NCBI RefSeq assembly: GCF_052116145.1
Contig: NZ_JBQKLQ010000001.1
Coordinates: 806,001-870,000, forward strand
Length of the DNA stretch: 64,000 nucleotides
Reading direction: 5' to 3'
Origin: Fundicoccus sp052116145
Lineage (GTDB): Bacteria; Bacillota; Bacilli; Lactobacillales; Aerococcaceae
Position 1 is the first letter of the stretch. Each line of letters starts with the position of its first letter. A program made the translations under genes and the position numbers. The notes under the pieces are model-generated. The model saw nothing but the letters and a program-made list of their open reading frames with translations. It was not told where the DNA came from and made no database searches. Of the stretch, positions 34,047-43,769 are shown one piece after another.

Positions 34047-34610
34047 TTGAATAAAAAGACCTTGCGCCAAAGTATTTTTGAAAAAAGACAGCAGCTTTCA
34101 CCTGATTATTATCTGAAGGCGAACGCTGCCATCGTAGATAAGGTGTTGTCTACAGAGGTCTTTCAAAAAGCAGCAAATATTTTTATATACCATGGAGTCG
34201 GAAAAGAATTAGACACGAGTAAAATTATTTCCGAAGCATTTAAGCAAGGTAAACTAGTTGCTCTGCCTCGCGTCCACGGCAAGGGAGATATGCGTGCCCA
34301 TTACTTTCAACACGGTGATCAATTGGCCGTCAGTTCGTTTGGTATACCTGAACCTTTAGCCAATAGTCCTGAGATGATGCCTAAAGACATTGACTTAATC
34401 ATTATGCCGTGTGTCACATGTAATACGAGGGGGCATCGCTTAGGGTATGGTGGAGGTTTCTATGACCGTTTCTTAACTAAGACTGATGCCTTTACCTTAC
34501 TGCCATATTTTGACGAACTTCTAGTTGAAGAGATTCCGATTCAGGAGCATGATCAAGTGATGGATTGTGTGTTAACCGAAACGAGTGACTATCCCATCCA
34601 AATTGACTAG
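34047..34610 (+). CDS. 5-formyltetrahydrofolate cyclo-ligase
   Basis: This enzyme converts 5-formyl-THF to 5,10-methenyl-THF using ATP. The 187-residue protein shows K-K-T-L-R-Q-S at the start, the I-I-M-P-C-V-T-C substrate strand and the signature G-H-R-L-G-Y-G-G-G-F-Y-D-R-F-L (about 131-145). The start is TTG at 34047, supported by AGAGGAGG at correct spacing; no ATG is near. The next gene downstream is folate-related too (THF riboswitch and folT). Confidence 0.93.
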   Translation: MNKKTLRQSIFEKRQQLSPDYYLKANAAIVDKVLSTEVFQKAANIFIYHGVGKELDTSKIISEAFKQGKLVALPRVHGKGDMRAHYFQHGDQLAVSSFGIPEPLANSPEMMPKDIDLIIMPCVTCNTRGHRLGYGGGFYDRFLTKTDAFTLLPYFDELLVEEIPIQEHDQVMDCVLTETSDYPIQID

Positions 34611-34653
34611 TTTCTATCGGAGATAAGGGTTATAATTATAAAAAATAATAATT

Positions 34654-34790
34654 GACAGAGTAAATAATCTGCGTCAAGTGTTGCTAGATGGAATGTTGCT
34701 AGCAAACGAAAAGCCCATTCATTGGAGACTTGCGATAGATTATTGCATTCGCTGCATATTAATGTAGCTCTCATGTCTTAAGGAGAGTAT
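34654..34790 (+). promoter_or_regulatory. THF (tetrahydrofolate) riboswitch upstream of folT
   Basis: The stretch 34657-34680 (AGAGTAAATAAT then CTGCGTCAAGTG) matches the 5' conserved half of the THF-I aptamer. A hairpin GTTGCTAG/CTAGCAAAC followed by ACGAA is as in the family, and GATAGATTATTGCATTCGCTGC positions at 34734-34755 match the 3' half. Downstream, CTCTC (34769-34773) can pair with GAGAG of the AAGGAGAG ribosome site (34781-34788), so control is probably at translation initiation. Known members regulate folate uptake and synthesis genes. Confidence 0.85.
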
Positions 34791-34794
34791 AAAA

Positions 34795-35352
34795 ATGAAT
34801 AAAAAACACAGTCAACAACCGATTAGATACACCAAGGCTGGCAAGTTACAAACACAACAAATCACCCTCTTAGCTATCGTTTTAGCTGGTAGAATTGTTT
34901 TAAGTTATGTTCCTTCGCTGAGTTTTGGTACCTATGCTGAAATTGGGTTTGGCTTTATTGGGACTGCCTTCAGCGGCATTCTCTTCGGTCCTTGGTATGC
35001 TTTAATTGTTTCCGTCGCAAACGATTTGATTACTTCTTTGTTGCATGGTAAAAATTTCTTCTTGGGCTTCGTTATAAGTGCTGCTCTCGGAGGGTTTATT
35101 TACGGGAAATTACTTTGGCGCCAACCATTTTCTTGGTTAAGAGCCTTTCTAACTGTGTTGCTCGTGACTGTCGTTATCAACCTAGGTCTTAATTCTCTTT
35201 GGATAAAAATGATGTTCGACGAGGCATGGGTCGCTTTCATGCCCCTTAGAATTGGCAAAAACTTGGTATCTTTACCACTGAATACTTTAATGTTAGGACT
35301 CGTCTTCAAAAATCCTACCATTCAGCGATTAATCAAACAATATGAATTCTAA
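34795..35352 (+). CDS. folT: Folate ECF transporter S component FolT
   Basis: This 185-residue membrane protein has about six segments. It shows the FolT-type pattern A-E-I-G-F-G-F-I-G-T-A-F-S-G-I-L-F-G-P-W at 43-62 and later N-L-G-L-N-S-L-W. It binds folates and works with a shared ECF module (EcfT-EcfA-EcfA'), which is not in the window. The THF riboswitch directly upstream supports folate as substrate. It has AAGGAGAG before the ATG and its own terminator. Confidence 0.88.
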   Translation: MNKKHSQQPIRYTKAGKLQTQQITLLAIVLAGRIVLSYVPSLSFGTYAEIGFGFIGTAFSGILFGPWYALIVSVANDLITSLLHGKNFFLGFVISAALGGFIYGKLLWRQPFSWLRAFLTVLLVTVVINLGLNSLWIKMMFDEAWVAFMPLRIGKNLVSLPLNTLMLGLVFKNPTIQRLIKQYEF

Positions 35353-35361
35353 GCCATTTCC

Positions 35362-35388
35362 ACCGCCAATAGTTATTGGCGGTTTTTT
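35362..35388 (+). terminator. Terminator of folT
   Basis: ACCGCCAATA-GT-TATTGGCGGT followed by six T on the plus strand. Confidence 0.9.
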
Positions 35389-35421
35389 CACGGTTCAGTG
35401 ATTGTTCCTATTTTGGCCTTC

Positions 35422-35455
35422 AAAAAAAGCCTAAACTCTTTACGAGTCTAGACTT
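35422..35455 (-). terminator. Terminator of the MATE gene
   Basis: The minus-strand hairpin AAGTCTAGACTC/GAGTTTAGGCTT ends in seven T. Its 5' arm overlaps the last codons and stop of the MATE gene. Confidence 0.75.
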
Positions 35456-36810
35456 ACTGTTTGAGCTTGTTGTTGCACATCTAATTTATTTTTCCGTTTG
35501 TGGTAAGCATAACCTAATGGGACAACCGCTCCGATCCATGCCAAAGGGCTAGCTAATACAATGCCAATGAAACCTAGATATTCACTCAGTACAAAGGCAG
35601 CAATTACGCGCATAATTAATTCCATGATGCCCGCAATCGTTGGTATCAAACTGTCTCCTAGACCTTGCAAAGTATAGCGGTAGATAAATAATAAACTTAA
35701 TATCCAATAAAAAGGCGCCATATAAGCAAAATACATCCTACCATAGGTAAAGATATCGGCTTGTGAGCTACTGTCTGCGAAGATTGTCACAACATGTCCG
35801 CCGAAGAAAGCTAAAATAACCCCTGCAATAATAGCGACACCCAAGGTTAAAAAGGTTACTGAACGAACACCTTGTTTAATTCGTTCAAATTTTCTAGCTC
35901 CGTAGTTTTGGCCAACATATGTTGCCATCGCGACACCGAATGACATTAAAATTAGATTCACTACTTGATCAATTTTCTGTGAAGCTGTAAAACCCGCTAC
36001 CGCTAAGGGACCAAGTTTATTTAACGCGAAAGTGACTGATAATGAGCCAATAGCGATTATTGATGATTGAAATGCCATAGGTAAAGCGATTTTCCAGTGT
36101 TGGAAAAGCTCGTCTTTTTTGGCTTTCAAATATTTAAAATCAAATTGCAATAACGGCCATCTTTTCTGAATCGTCCATAATAACAGTATAACTGCTACTG
36201 TTTGAGAGATGATTGTCGCAAAACCTGCGCCAAATGTTCCCATACGTAAATGAACAATGAAGACATAGTCTAAAATAATATTGGTGACCATCGCAATGAC
36301 CAAGAAATATAAGGGTGTTCGGCTATCACCTAAGGCACGCATAAGATTACTCAGCATGTTATAAAGTATGGTCATCATCATCCCACCAAAGATGATTTTC
36401 AAATAATCATAGGTATAATCAATAATTTCTGTTGGTGTATTCATCAATATGAGTATATCTCTTAAGTAATAGACACTGAGCAGCGTTAAAATTAAACCAA
36501 CAACTAATGAAGACAGCCAGTTGATCACCACGCTACGCTTCAAGCGCGTGTAATCTTCTGCGCCAAAGGCCTGAGCAGTTGGTATGGCGAGTCCAGACGT
36601 AAAACCTGTTGAAAAACCAATAATAAAAAACATTAAACTGCCTGATGCACCTAGACCAGCTAGCGCATGAACCCCTAACGTTCTTCCTACTATGAAAGAA
36701 TCGACCATATTATATAAGAGCTGAAAAAAATTCCCAATAATTAAAGGCACTGAGAACAAAACAATATTTTTTAATGGTGATCCGCTAGTCATCCCTTTCA
36801 ATTTTAGCAC
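35440..36810 (-). CDS. MATE family efflux transporter
   Basis: A 456-residue, 12-span multidrug/toxin extrusion protein using an ion gradient. The N-terminus M-T-S-G-S-P-L-K-N-I-V-L-F-S-V-P-L-I-I-G (7-26) and the mid-protein repeat (A-L-P-M-A-F-Q-S) are typical of the NorM/DinF-like group of Firmicutes. Substrate cannot be told from sequence. It is transcribed alone, divergent from trhO. Confidence 0.9.
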   Translation of the reverse strand: MLKLKGMTSGSPLKNIVLFSVPLIIGNFFQLLYNMVDSFIVGRTLGVHALAGLGASGSLMFFIIGFSTGFTSGLAIPTAQAFGAEDYTRLKRSVVINWLSSLVVGLILTLLSVYYLRDILILMNTPTEIIDYTYDYLKIIFGGMMMTILYNMLSNLMRALGDSRTPLYFLVIAMVTNIILDYVFIVHLRMGTFGAGFATIISQTVAVILLLWTIQKRWPLLQFDFKYLKAKKDELFQHWKIALPMAFQSSIIAIGSLSVTFALNKLGPLAVAGFTASQKIDQVVNLILMSFGVAMATYVGQNYGARKFERIKQGVRSVTFLTLGVAIIAGVILAFFGGHVVTIFADSSSQADIFTYGRMYFAYMAPFYWILSLLFIYRYTLQGLGDSLIPTIAGIMELIMRVIAAFVLSEYLGFIGIVLASPLAWIGAVVPLGYAYHKRKNKLDVQQQAQTVSLDS

Positions 36811-36961
36811 CTCTTCCTTTTGTTAACACTGAATAGTATAGTCCAATAAGTCTCTAATATCAATCTTGTGGGGCTGCTTATTCACTTAATTTTGGTTATA
36901 AGATTATTATATTAACGGAAGATGTAGCGATGTTTAAATTTTAATGAAAAAAGGCCAACTA

Positions 36962-36990
36962 TTGTGACTTTTACGCTTTTTAAGTATAAT
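36962..36990 (+). promoter_or_regulatory. Promoter of trhO-PBP
   Basis: TTGTGA, a 17-base spacer and TATAAT on the plus strand, 58 bp upstream of the trhO start. Confidence 0.7.
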
Positions 36991-37048
36991 ATTAGAGTTA
37001 GATTTTATATTAATTTGTAGCATGCAACTACAAGGAGGAAGAATTATT

Positions 37049-38020
37049 ATGTCAAAACCATTTAGAGTATTACTGTATTACAAATATACGCCAATCGCTG
37101 ATCCAGAAGCTTTTTCGAAAGAGCATTTAGCTAATTGTAAACGCATTGGTGTGAAAGGCCGTATTTTAGTCGGTGAAGAAGGTTTTAACGGGACTGTTTC
37201 AGGTACGGTTGAACAAACAGAAGCTTATAAAGCTTATGTTCATTCATTACCAGGCTTTGAAGATGTTTGGTTTAAAGAAGATGAAGAAGACGTGATGGCA
37301 TTTAGAAAAATATTCGTTCGTCCTCGTGAAGAAATAGTCAGCTTAGAGCTTGAAGAAGACATCAACCCATTAGAATTAACTGGTGAATACTTAGATCCCA
37401 AATCATTTAAAGATGCTTTACTTGATGAGGATACTATTGTATTGGATACACGTAATGACTATGAATATGACTTAGGTCATTTCCGTGGTGCCGTTCGTCC
37501 TGACATTCGTAACTTCCGTGAGTTACCACAATGGGTTATTGATAACAAAGAGAAATTCATGGAGAAACGTGTTGTTGTTTACTGTACTGGTGGCATTCGC
37601 TGTGAAAAATTCTCTGGTTGGTTAGTGCGTGAAGGTTTCAAAGATGTTGGTCAATTACATGGTGGTATCGCTTCTTATGGTAAAGATCCAGAAGTTCAAG
37701 GCGAACTATGGGATGGAAAAATGTATGTGTTTGATGATCGTATCGCAGTGGACATTAACCAGGTTAACCCTACAATCGTTGGTAAAGATTGGTTTGATGG
37801 TTCAGCTTGCGAACGTTACGTAAACTGTGGTAACCCAGAATGTAACGCTCAAATCCTAACTTCACAAGAAAACGAAGCTAAATATGTGAGAGGTTGTTCA
37901 CCACAATGTCGTCGTCACCCAAGAAATAGATATATCTCAGAAAATAAATTGACGACTGAAGAATGGGAAACACGTTTAAGAAACATTGGTGAATCATTAA
38001 CAGATGTTGAAACTGCATAA
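37049..38020 (+). CDS. trhO: Rhodanese-type tRNA U34 hydroxylase TrhO
   Basis: TrhO makes 5-hydroxyuridine at the wobble position of tRNA. The 323-residue protein has an N-terminal acylphosphatase-like domain (L-V-G-E-E-G-F-N-G-T-V), a central rhodanese domain with active-site loop C179-T-G-G-I-R-C185, and a C-terminal cysteine-rich region (C-x4-C and C-x3-C patterns). The upstream in-frame ATG at 37022 has no ribosome site, while the ATG at 37049 follows AAGGAGG and gives the usual family start M-S-K-P-F-R-V. The PBP gene follows after 31 bp. Confidence 0.93.
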   Translation: MSKPFRVLLYYKYTPIADPEAFSKEHLANCKRIGVKGRILVGEEGFNGTVSGTVEQTEAYKAYVHSLPGFEDVWFKEDEEDVMAFRKIFVRPREEIVSLELEEDINPLELTGEYLDPKSFKDALLDEDTIVLDTRNDYEYDLGHFRGAVRPDIRNFRELPQWVIDNKEKFMEKRVVVYCTGGIRCEKFSGWLVREGFKDVGQLHGGIASYGKDPEVQGELWDGKMYVFDDRIAVDINQVNPTIVGKDWFDGSACERYVNCGNPECNAQILTSQENEAKYVRGCSPQCRRHPRNRYISENKLTTEEWETRLRNIGESLTDVETA

Positions 38021-38051
38021 TTATAACTTACGCGACTAAGGAGGTGAATGA

Positions 38052-41000
38052 ATGACTAAGAAATATACTTCAAAAGATTTTAATAAACAAGATGAATTTC
38101 ATGATGATCAAGATGATTCTTTTTATGACGTTTCCTTTGATCTGCCCATCGATGAAGACACTGATCGTCATTCATCGCCCAAAAATGAGTCAGCTTTAGA
38201 GGACTCAACCAATAAAGATAGCCCATCAAAATGGGATGGGTTTTACGATAATTTTAAGGAAAAACAAGAAGCGAGCTTCGAACAAGCTAAACAGGAGCAA
38301 GTCGAAATCGATGAAAAACTTCGCCTAACACCAGAAAGTGATGAGTCTCCAAGGGAGTCTCTCCTTCCTGTGGATGATAATCGTGAAAGCGACGATTTTA
38401 TTCAACAAGATGCGGCAAAATCTTCAGTTATGCTTGATCGCTCGATTCGCAAGGTCAGATCTTTATTTGCTGATTTTGACAACTACGAGCCGCCTGTTGC
38501 TAATCCCTATAAATCTGAAGTCAATGAAATATTGAAGCAACGTGGTGCTACTTTTAAGAAAGAAGACACGACTCATGCACAAGCAACTGTCCCTTCACTT
38601 GATGAGGGCGTAGCGTCTGATTCACAAGAGACGACTCCCAAATGGTTTAAACGTTTCCGTCAAAGTACAACTGACCATGGTGAAACGTTTGATGGAATCA
38701 AGAGTCAGCATGATATCGAAGAAGGTCGTCCGGCTGATGAACCACAAGCAACTGACTCCTTGATAAGTCAAGCGGATTCAGATAACTCACGCAGTGTCAC
38801 AGGTGTCAGCTTGTTTAAGAAACTATTCAAAGCAAATACAGGAGAAGACTCACCTTTCGAAAAAGACACTACTACCACTGCTGATGGATTAGACCGTTTC
38901 AATACTGACCCAGACTTTGAAACGATTCAACATGAGCCTAACGAAAAGGAATCTTCATTATTTAATCCAACTGTGAATGAGACAGCCGAAATAGATGAGC
39001 CTGTGGATGTTCCACTGTCTCCTACTGCTTCAGCTTCAGATGAAACAGATCAACCAACTAGTTGGTATCAACGCTTCAGTCCTTTCAAAAAGACTTCTAG
39101 CGAAAATGATCTAACTGATCAATCCTTGTTAGATTCACATGGGCTTTCCTTAGAATCACCTTCTTCGAAGCTAGAAAATTATACGACTGAAGGTATACGA
39201 GATTTTTCAAAAGAAGACGCTACAAGCAATAAAGAGTCTTTCATTAAGAAACGAGTTGAGAACGAACTTACTTTAGATAAAGATTATTTTGATTCTCAAA
39301 AGCCAGTTATTGAAAAAGATCAAGAGTCTTACTCTCCTTTAAGTCACTCTGAGAAGGCACCTATACAAGAATATGTTTCTAACACAATTTCGTCTGATTC
39401 TCCTGCTCATCAGTTTAAAGAAGCACAAACACGTCGACGTTTATCAAGTGACCTCCCATCTCCAGAAGAGATAAGAAAAGAACGCGAAAGACGCCGTCGT
39501 TTAAGAGTTCAAGAATTAGAACAAATGACTAGCTCTGAGGAAGTTGAAAAAACGTATAAGCAAAGCTACACTGAGTGGCTAAAGGACTACAATAAAAAAA
39601 CTATTGAAAAAGACACATCAACACCCGGTAAAGATAAATCCGTGGATTCATCTTCCACGCTTGTAGCCTCTAATTTAGGCAGAGAAGATACTGTTCAAGC
39701 TGCTGATGCAGTTCTTGATGAAGCAAGTCAACACCCTGATGCTTTTAATGCTGACAATTCTATCAAGTCATTGGAAAGCACTTCTTCTGAATCCGAAGAA
39801 ACTATTAATTTAGATAAAAACTTTAATCATTTTGAATCATCTGATGAAATCGTTCAGGAGATTTCAGAACATGAGTTTGAAGAGGCTCTGCTTGAAACGC
39901 CTGTTGAATCAGAAAGTTTTTATGAAGTCGAAGACATAACAGATAATCAGATGTTGGATGAGTTTGAGTTGGAAGTCGATTCAAATACAAGTTTAGAAAA
40001 GCAATCCACTCCAAACACACCATCCATTAAAACTAAAGATTTAGAAACCGAAGAAGCTACTGTGATTCCAAAAGTCTATCTTGAGGACGAGGTAATTGAC
40101 GTCACTCTTACTGAACAGTCATTGACTGAAGACGAGTGGTCTAACACAATCCTTGCACCAATAGCTGCAGAAGTTGATGATAATATTGAAGTAAATTCGT
40201 TTATTGATGATGACGCATTAGTCTTTAACGAAGAGCATCAGAATTTCACCAACGAAACCGATGGCTCTGTTGATGAATTAGCAGAAGGACTTGAAACTGA
40301 TGATCACAACAAGCAAAGCAAGCTAGTGACCGGATCTTTGCTTGTATCAGATAAGATAGCTAACAGCTCTAAAGGTTCAACACTTGATTTAACTGAAGTG
40401 AGCGTTGAAGCTGCTGAATCAGAGGATACACATTTTACAGTTATCCATGAACCTGTCAATTCAACGAAAATTGACAAAGAATTAGCTGCTGAAGTTGAAG
40501 CAAATTTATTGTCTGAATCAATCCCTATTTATAAACGAAAAGATAAAAAAATAAAAAAAGAAATTTATTCACTTGCTAGTTTATCTACTAAAGAAAGAAT
40601 TTTCTTTGGTATTAATATTGCCTTTAACGTTATTAAACGAATCGGTTTATATATTATTCTAATCGGTATTTTAGGTGGTGCCATGGCAGGTGGAGTAGGT
40701 TTTGGTTATTTTGCTAATCTCGTTTCTAAAACGCCCCCTCCTTCTTCTGAAGAGATGGCGACAGCAATCAATCGTCTCGAACAACAAAGTACCTTATATT
40801 ATGCGAATGGTGAACCTATCGCAAATATCCGTGCAGATGTTGTTAGAACGATTACGAATATCGATGAGATTTCACCTTATATCATAGACGGTTTGATTGC
40901 GACTGAGGATGAAGATTTTTATAATCACCCTGGCGTTATGCCTAAAGCAATTTTTCGAGCGGTCATTGAATCCATTTTGACCGATGATGGTTCCGGTGGT

Positions 41001-43064
41001 TCTACTCTTACCCAACAATTGGTTAAACAGCAACTCTTAAGCCCGGATGTAACCTTCTTCCGTAAAGCTAACGAAATATTATTAGCCCTACGATTAGAGA
41101 ATTACTTTACTAAGGATCAAATTTTGATGGCTTACCTTAACGTTTCACCATTTGGACGCAATAATAATGGAGACAACGTGGCTGGTATTATGAAAGCTGC
41201 TGAGGGTATATTTGGAGTGAAACCAACTGATGTCACGTTAAATCAGGCGGCATTTTTAGTTGGCTTACCTCAAGACCCCTATAATTACACACCTTACGAT
41301 CAATTAGGCGCTCTAGTTGATGATTTCGAATCCGGTATCAATCGAATGCAAGAAGTGCTCTACCGCATGTATCGTGAGGAAAAGATCAGCAAAGAAGAAT
41401 ATGACAGTGCAATTGCGTATGACATTACTCAAGACTTCTTGCCGCAAGAAACACGCGATGAGCAAAGACAATCTTACTTATACCAAGCAATGATGAATGG
41501 TGCGATTGAACAGTTAATGTTACTTAACATTAGAGAAGATGGTTACGATTGGAAAACTATTTATGAAGACGTTGACTGGTATAACGAATATTATTTTGCT
41601 GCAGAGGAACAATTGAGAACTGGTGGTTATAAAGTGTATACAACCATCGACAAAGAAATCTACGATCATTTACAAGTATCCGCTGCAGCCTATGATGACC
41701 AATTAGGAGCAACCTATGATGGTATCTTCATAGATCCCGAAACAGGAGCGGAAACATACTATATCGAAAGTGTTCAAACAGGAATTGTTGTCATCGATAA
41801 TAAGACTGGTAAGGTACTTGGTTTTGTTTCTGGTACAGACTTTGAGAATAATCAAATTGATCATGCATTCAATATGCGACGTTCTCCTGGCTCAACAATC
41901 AAACCACTTGCTGTTTATGGACCAGCGATTGAAGAAAATTTAATTAACCCTTCAACGATTATCCCTGATACAGAGTTTGTTCAGACACTAAGCGATGGGA
42001 GTGAATACCGTCCTACCAACTATGGCGAAGTGATTAGTGGAACTTATTATTCTGCTCGAACTGCCTTAATGAAATCGGACAACATTCCTACCATTCGAAT
42101 TTATGATCAATTAATCAACCGTAAAGTGCCGATTATTAATTATTTAGAAAAAATGGGCTTCAATACCGTTGATTCTTATACTGAAACAGAAACTCAATAC
42201 CTATCGTTCGCCTTAGGTGGAGTGGGTACTGGACCGACTGTTTTTGAACAAACACGTGCATTTTCAACTTTCGCTAATAACGGTCAATATGTCGATGGTT
42301 ACTTCATCGAACGTATTGAAGATACTTTTGGAAATGTTGTCTTCCAACAAAATGAACAATCTGTTCAAGTGTTTTCTGAAGATTCGAACTACTTAATGGT
42401 CGATATGTTAAGAGATACAATGGATGGTGGTTCTGGGCAAACAGCTGGTGGTGTTAAAAACTTTGGTGGGGATTGGATTTCTAAATCCGGTATCAGTGAA
42501 AACTCCAAAGATATTTGGTTTATTGGATCAACACCGGCGATTACAATTGGTTCATGGATTGGTTACGATAATCAATATGCAGAGTATGTCTTTGATTTAA
42601 ATGACGGTTTTGACCGTGAAGCTGTTCGTAGCCAAACTTATTGGGGCAATGTCGTTAATGAACTTTATGCCTTGCGTCCTGATATATTCGGCATTGAGCA
42701 AAGCTTTACACAGCCTGATTCGGTACAAAGTCAAGCAGTCTTAGAGACTACTGGAACTCTATCAGGCAGTGTTCAGATAAATAACCGAACTTATCAAGTG
42801 ACTTCACCAACCTATGAAGATTTATTTAAAAAATCGAATCCGGCTCCAACTCTAAGCTTTAACTTTATGTTTAATGCGGCAGATACGGATCATCAAACAT
42901 TCTGGGCACAATACGCTCAAGTGGCTGATCAACAAAGACAACAACAGCAACAACAAAGCTCATCTAGTTCAAGCTCTAGTGAAGCCGAAGAGAATTCTGG
43001 TGATGAAACAAGTGAAACGCCACCTGAAGAATCATCCCCTGAGGAAACGCCTCCTGCTGAATAA
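38052..43064 (+). CDS. Class A penicillin-binding protein with about 850-residue cytoplasmic tail
   Basis: A bifunctional peptidoglycan synthase of 1670 residues. Residues 1 to about 845 are acidic, Ser/Thr/Asp/Glu-rich and low-complexity, with an Arg-rich patch near 470-490. A membrane span lies at about 850-890. The GT51 glycosyltransferase follows, with E952-D953 in T-E-D-E-D-F-Y-N-H-P-G and G-G-S-T-L-T-Q-Q-L. The transpeptidase has S1281-T-I-K1284, S1342-D-N1344 and K1478-S-G1480. The C-terminus is a Gln/Ser/Glu/Pro-rich tail. Class A PBPs usually have 700-900 residues with tails of tens of residues, so the N-terminal extension is exceptional. The frame is uninterrupted, so fusion error is unlikely. 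It follows trhO closely. Confidence 0.93.
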   Translation: MTKKYTSKDFNKQDEFHDDQDDSFYDVSFDLPIDEDTDRHSSPKNESALEDSTNKDSPSKWDGFYDNFKEKQEASFEQAKQEQVEIDEKLRLTPESDESPRESLLPVDDNRESDDFIQQDAAKSSVMLDRSIRKVRSLFADFDNYEPPVANPYKSEVNEILKQRGATFKKEDTTHAQATVPSLDEGVASDSQETTPKWFKRFRQSTTDHGETFDGIKSQHDIEEGRPADEPQATDSLISQADSDNSRSVTGVSLFKKLFKANTGEDSPFEKDTTTTADGLDRFNTDPDFETIQHEPNEKESSLFNPTVNETAEIDEPVDVPLSPTASASDETDQPTSWYQRFSPFKKTSSENDLTDQSLLDSHGLSLESPSSKLENYTTEGIRDFSKEDATSNKESFIKKRVENELTLDKDYFDSQKPVIEKDQESYSPLSHSEKAPIQEYVSNTISSDSPAHQFKEAQTRRRLSSDLPSPEEIRKERERRRRLRVQELEQMTSSEEVEKTYKQSYTEWLKDYNKKTIEKDTSTPGKDKSVDSSSTLVASNLGREDTVQAADAVLDEASQHPDAFNADNSIKSLESTSSESEETINLDKNFNHFESSDEIVQEISEHEFEEALLETPVESESFYEVEDITDNQMLDEFELEVDSNTSLEKQSTPNTPSIKTKDLETEEATVIPKVYLEDEVIDVTLTEQSLTEDEWSNTILAPIAAEVDDNIEVNSFIDDDALVFNEEHQNFTNETDGSVDELAEGLETDDHNKQSKLVTGSLLVSDKIANSSKGSTLDLTEVSVEAAESEDTHFTVIHEPVNSTKIDKELAAEVEANLLSESIPIYKRKDKKIKKEIYSLASLSTKERIFFGINIAFNVIKRIGLYIILIGILGGAMAGGVGFGYFANLVSKTPPPSSEEMATAINRLEQQSTLYYANGEPIANIRADVVRTITNIDEISPYIIDGLIATEDEDFYNHPGVMPKAIFRAVIESILTDDGSGGSTLTQQLVKQQLLSPDVTFFRKANEILLALRLENYFTKDQILMAYLNVSPFGRNNNGDNVAGIMKAAEGIFGVKPTDVTLNQAAFLVGLPQDPYNYTPYDQLGALVDDFESGINRMQEVLYRMYREEKISKEEYDSAIAYDITQDFLPQETRDEQRQSYLYQAMMNGAIEQLMLLNIREDGYDWKTIYEDVDWYNEYYFAAEEQLRTGGYKVYTTIDKEIYDHLQVSAAAYDDQLGATYDGIFIDPETGAETYYIESVQTGIVVIDNKTGKVLGFVSGTDFENNQIDHAFNMRRSPGSTIKPLAVYGPAIEENLINPSTIIPDTEFVQTLSDGSEYRPTNYGEVISGTYYSARTALMKSDNIPTIRIYDQLINRKVPIINYLEKMGFNTVDSYTETETQYLSFALGGVGTGPTVFEQTRAFSTFANNGQYVDGYFIERIEDTFGNVVFQQNEQSVQVFSEDSNYLMVDMLRDTMDGGSGQTAGGVKNFGGDWISKSGISENSKDIWFIGSTPAITIGSWIGYDNQYAEYVFDLNDGFDREAVRSQTYWGNVVNELYALRPDIFGIEQSFTQPDSVQSQAVLETTGTLSGSVQINNRTYQVTSPTYEDLFKKSNPAPTLSFNFMFNAADTDHQTFWAQYAQVADQQRQQQQQQSSSSSSSSEAEENSGDETSETPPEESSPEETPPAE

Positions 43065-43109
43065 CTGTTTTCTTGCGAGTAATGTAAAGAGTTAACAAAT
43101 TTTATAGTT

Positions 43110-43159
43110 AAACGAGCGTCACTGTCAAAACTAAAGTTTTGACAGTGACGCTCGTTTTT
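43110..43159. terminator. Strong terminator after the PBP gene
   Basis: A near-perfect stem of about 20 bp (ACGAGCGTCACTGTCAAAAC and its complement, 4-base loop) followed by five T on the plus strand. Confidence 0.95.
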
Positions 43160-43164
43160 ATACT

Positions 43165-43721
43165 CTCTAGTTCTTTAAATTACCCAATAATATTCTCCTA
43201 CTCTATTTAATCTGAGCAGCTTTATTCGGATGTGCCTTAATGCTCCTAAAACACTAGAATGCTCGCCAATTGTATTGACTCTTCTGCCTATTCTATTTCA
43301 CAGTATATGCTCCTATGGTTTCATTCTTTTGGATTAAATGAATGAACCTACGGCTTCTTTAGCTATTGCAACCACTATGTCGTATTGAAGCACCTCAAAT
43401 TCACTATAAATAGTGCCTAAGCTCTTCAGTAAAACAAAACACCCTACAGCTCCATTATGTACAAAGTCTGCTCATATTGCCTATCCAGCGATTAAAAGAC
43501 ATCTCTCAACCTAAGTTATCAATTATTAAACTTAATTTTTTCTTTTTCCTATTTTGGAGTAGGATTTTTTGATTTCCTCTTTCCCCCATCGTTTAATCAT
43601 TTGCTTTTTATAAATTAGACGATTTATTTGAAGTCATCGACACCTTAGAGACATCCATTCAAATAATCCATAATCACCCTATGCAGTTCATCTAGATAAA
43701 TCACTTGAAAAAATATCAGTT
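43165..43721. other. 557 bp without an intact gene, possibly decayed coding sequence
   Basis: No intact gene on either strand. The minus strand has open pieces in shifting frames: one at about 43450-43337 reads A-V-G-C-F-V-L-L-K-S-L-G-T-I-Y, another at about 43300-43190 includes N-T-I-G-E-H-S-S-V-L-G-A-L. They look coding-like but I cannot name a family. A remnant of a gene once downstream of ccpA is possible. Confidence 0.35.
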
Positions 43722-43757
43722 CAAAAAAAGCCAGCCACTTATACAAGTGACTGACTT
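43722..43757 (-). terminator. Terminator after ccpA and the small ORF
   Basis: Minus-strand hairpin AAGTCAGTCACTT/AAGTGGCTGGCTT with a 4-base loop and seven T. Confidence 0.85.
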
Positions 43758-43769
43758 GATATCATAATG

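Noticed and set aside
42930..43060. Gln/Ser-rich repeat at the end of the PBP gene as a possible microsatellite
   Set aside because: It is in frame, uses mixed codons and fits the disordered C-terminal tails common in class A PBPs of Firmicutes.
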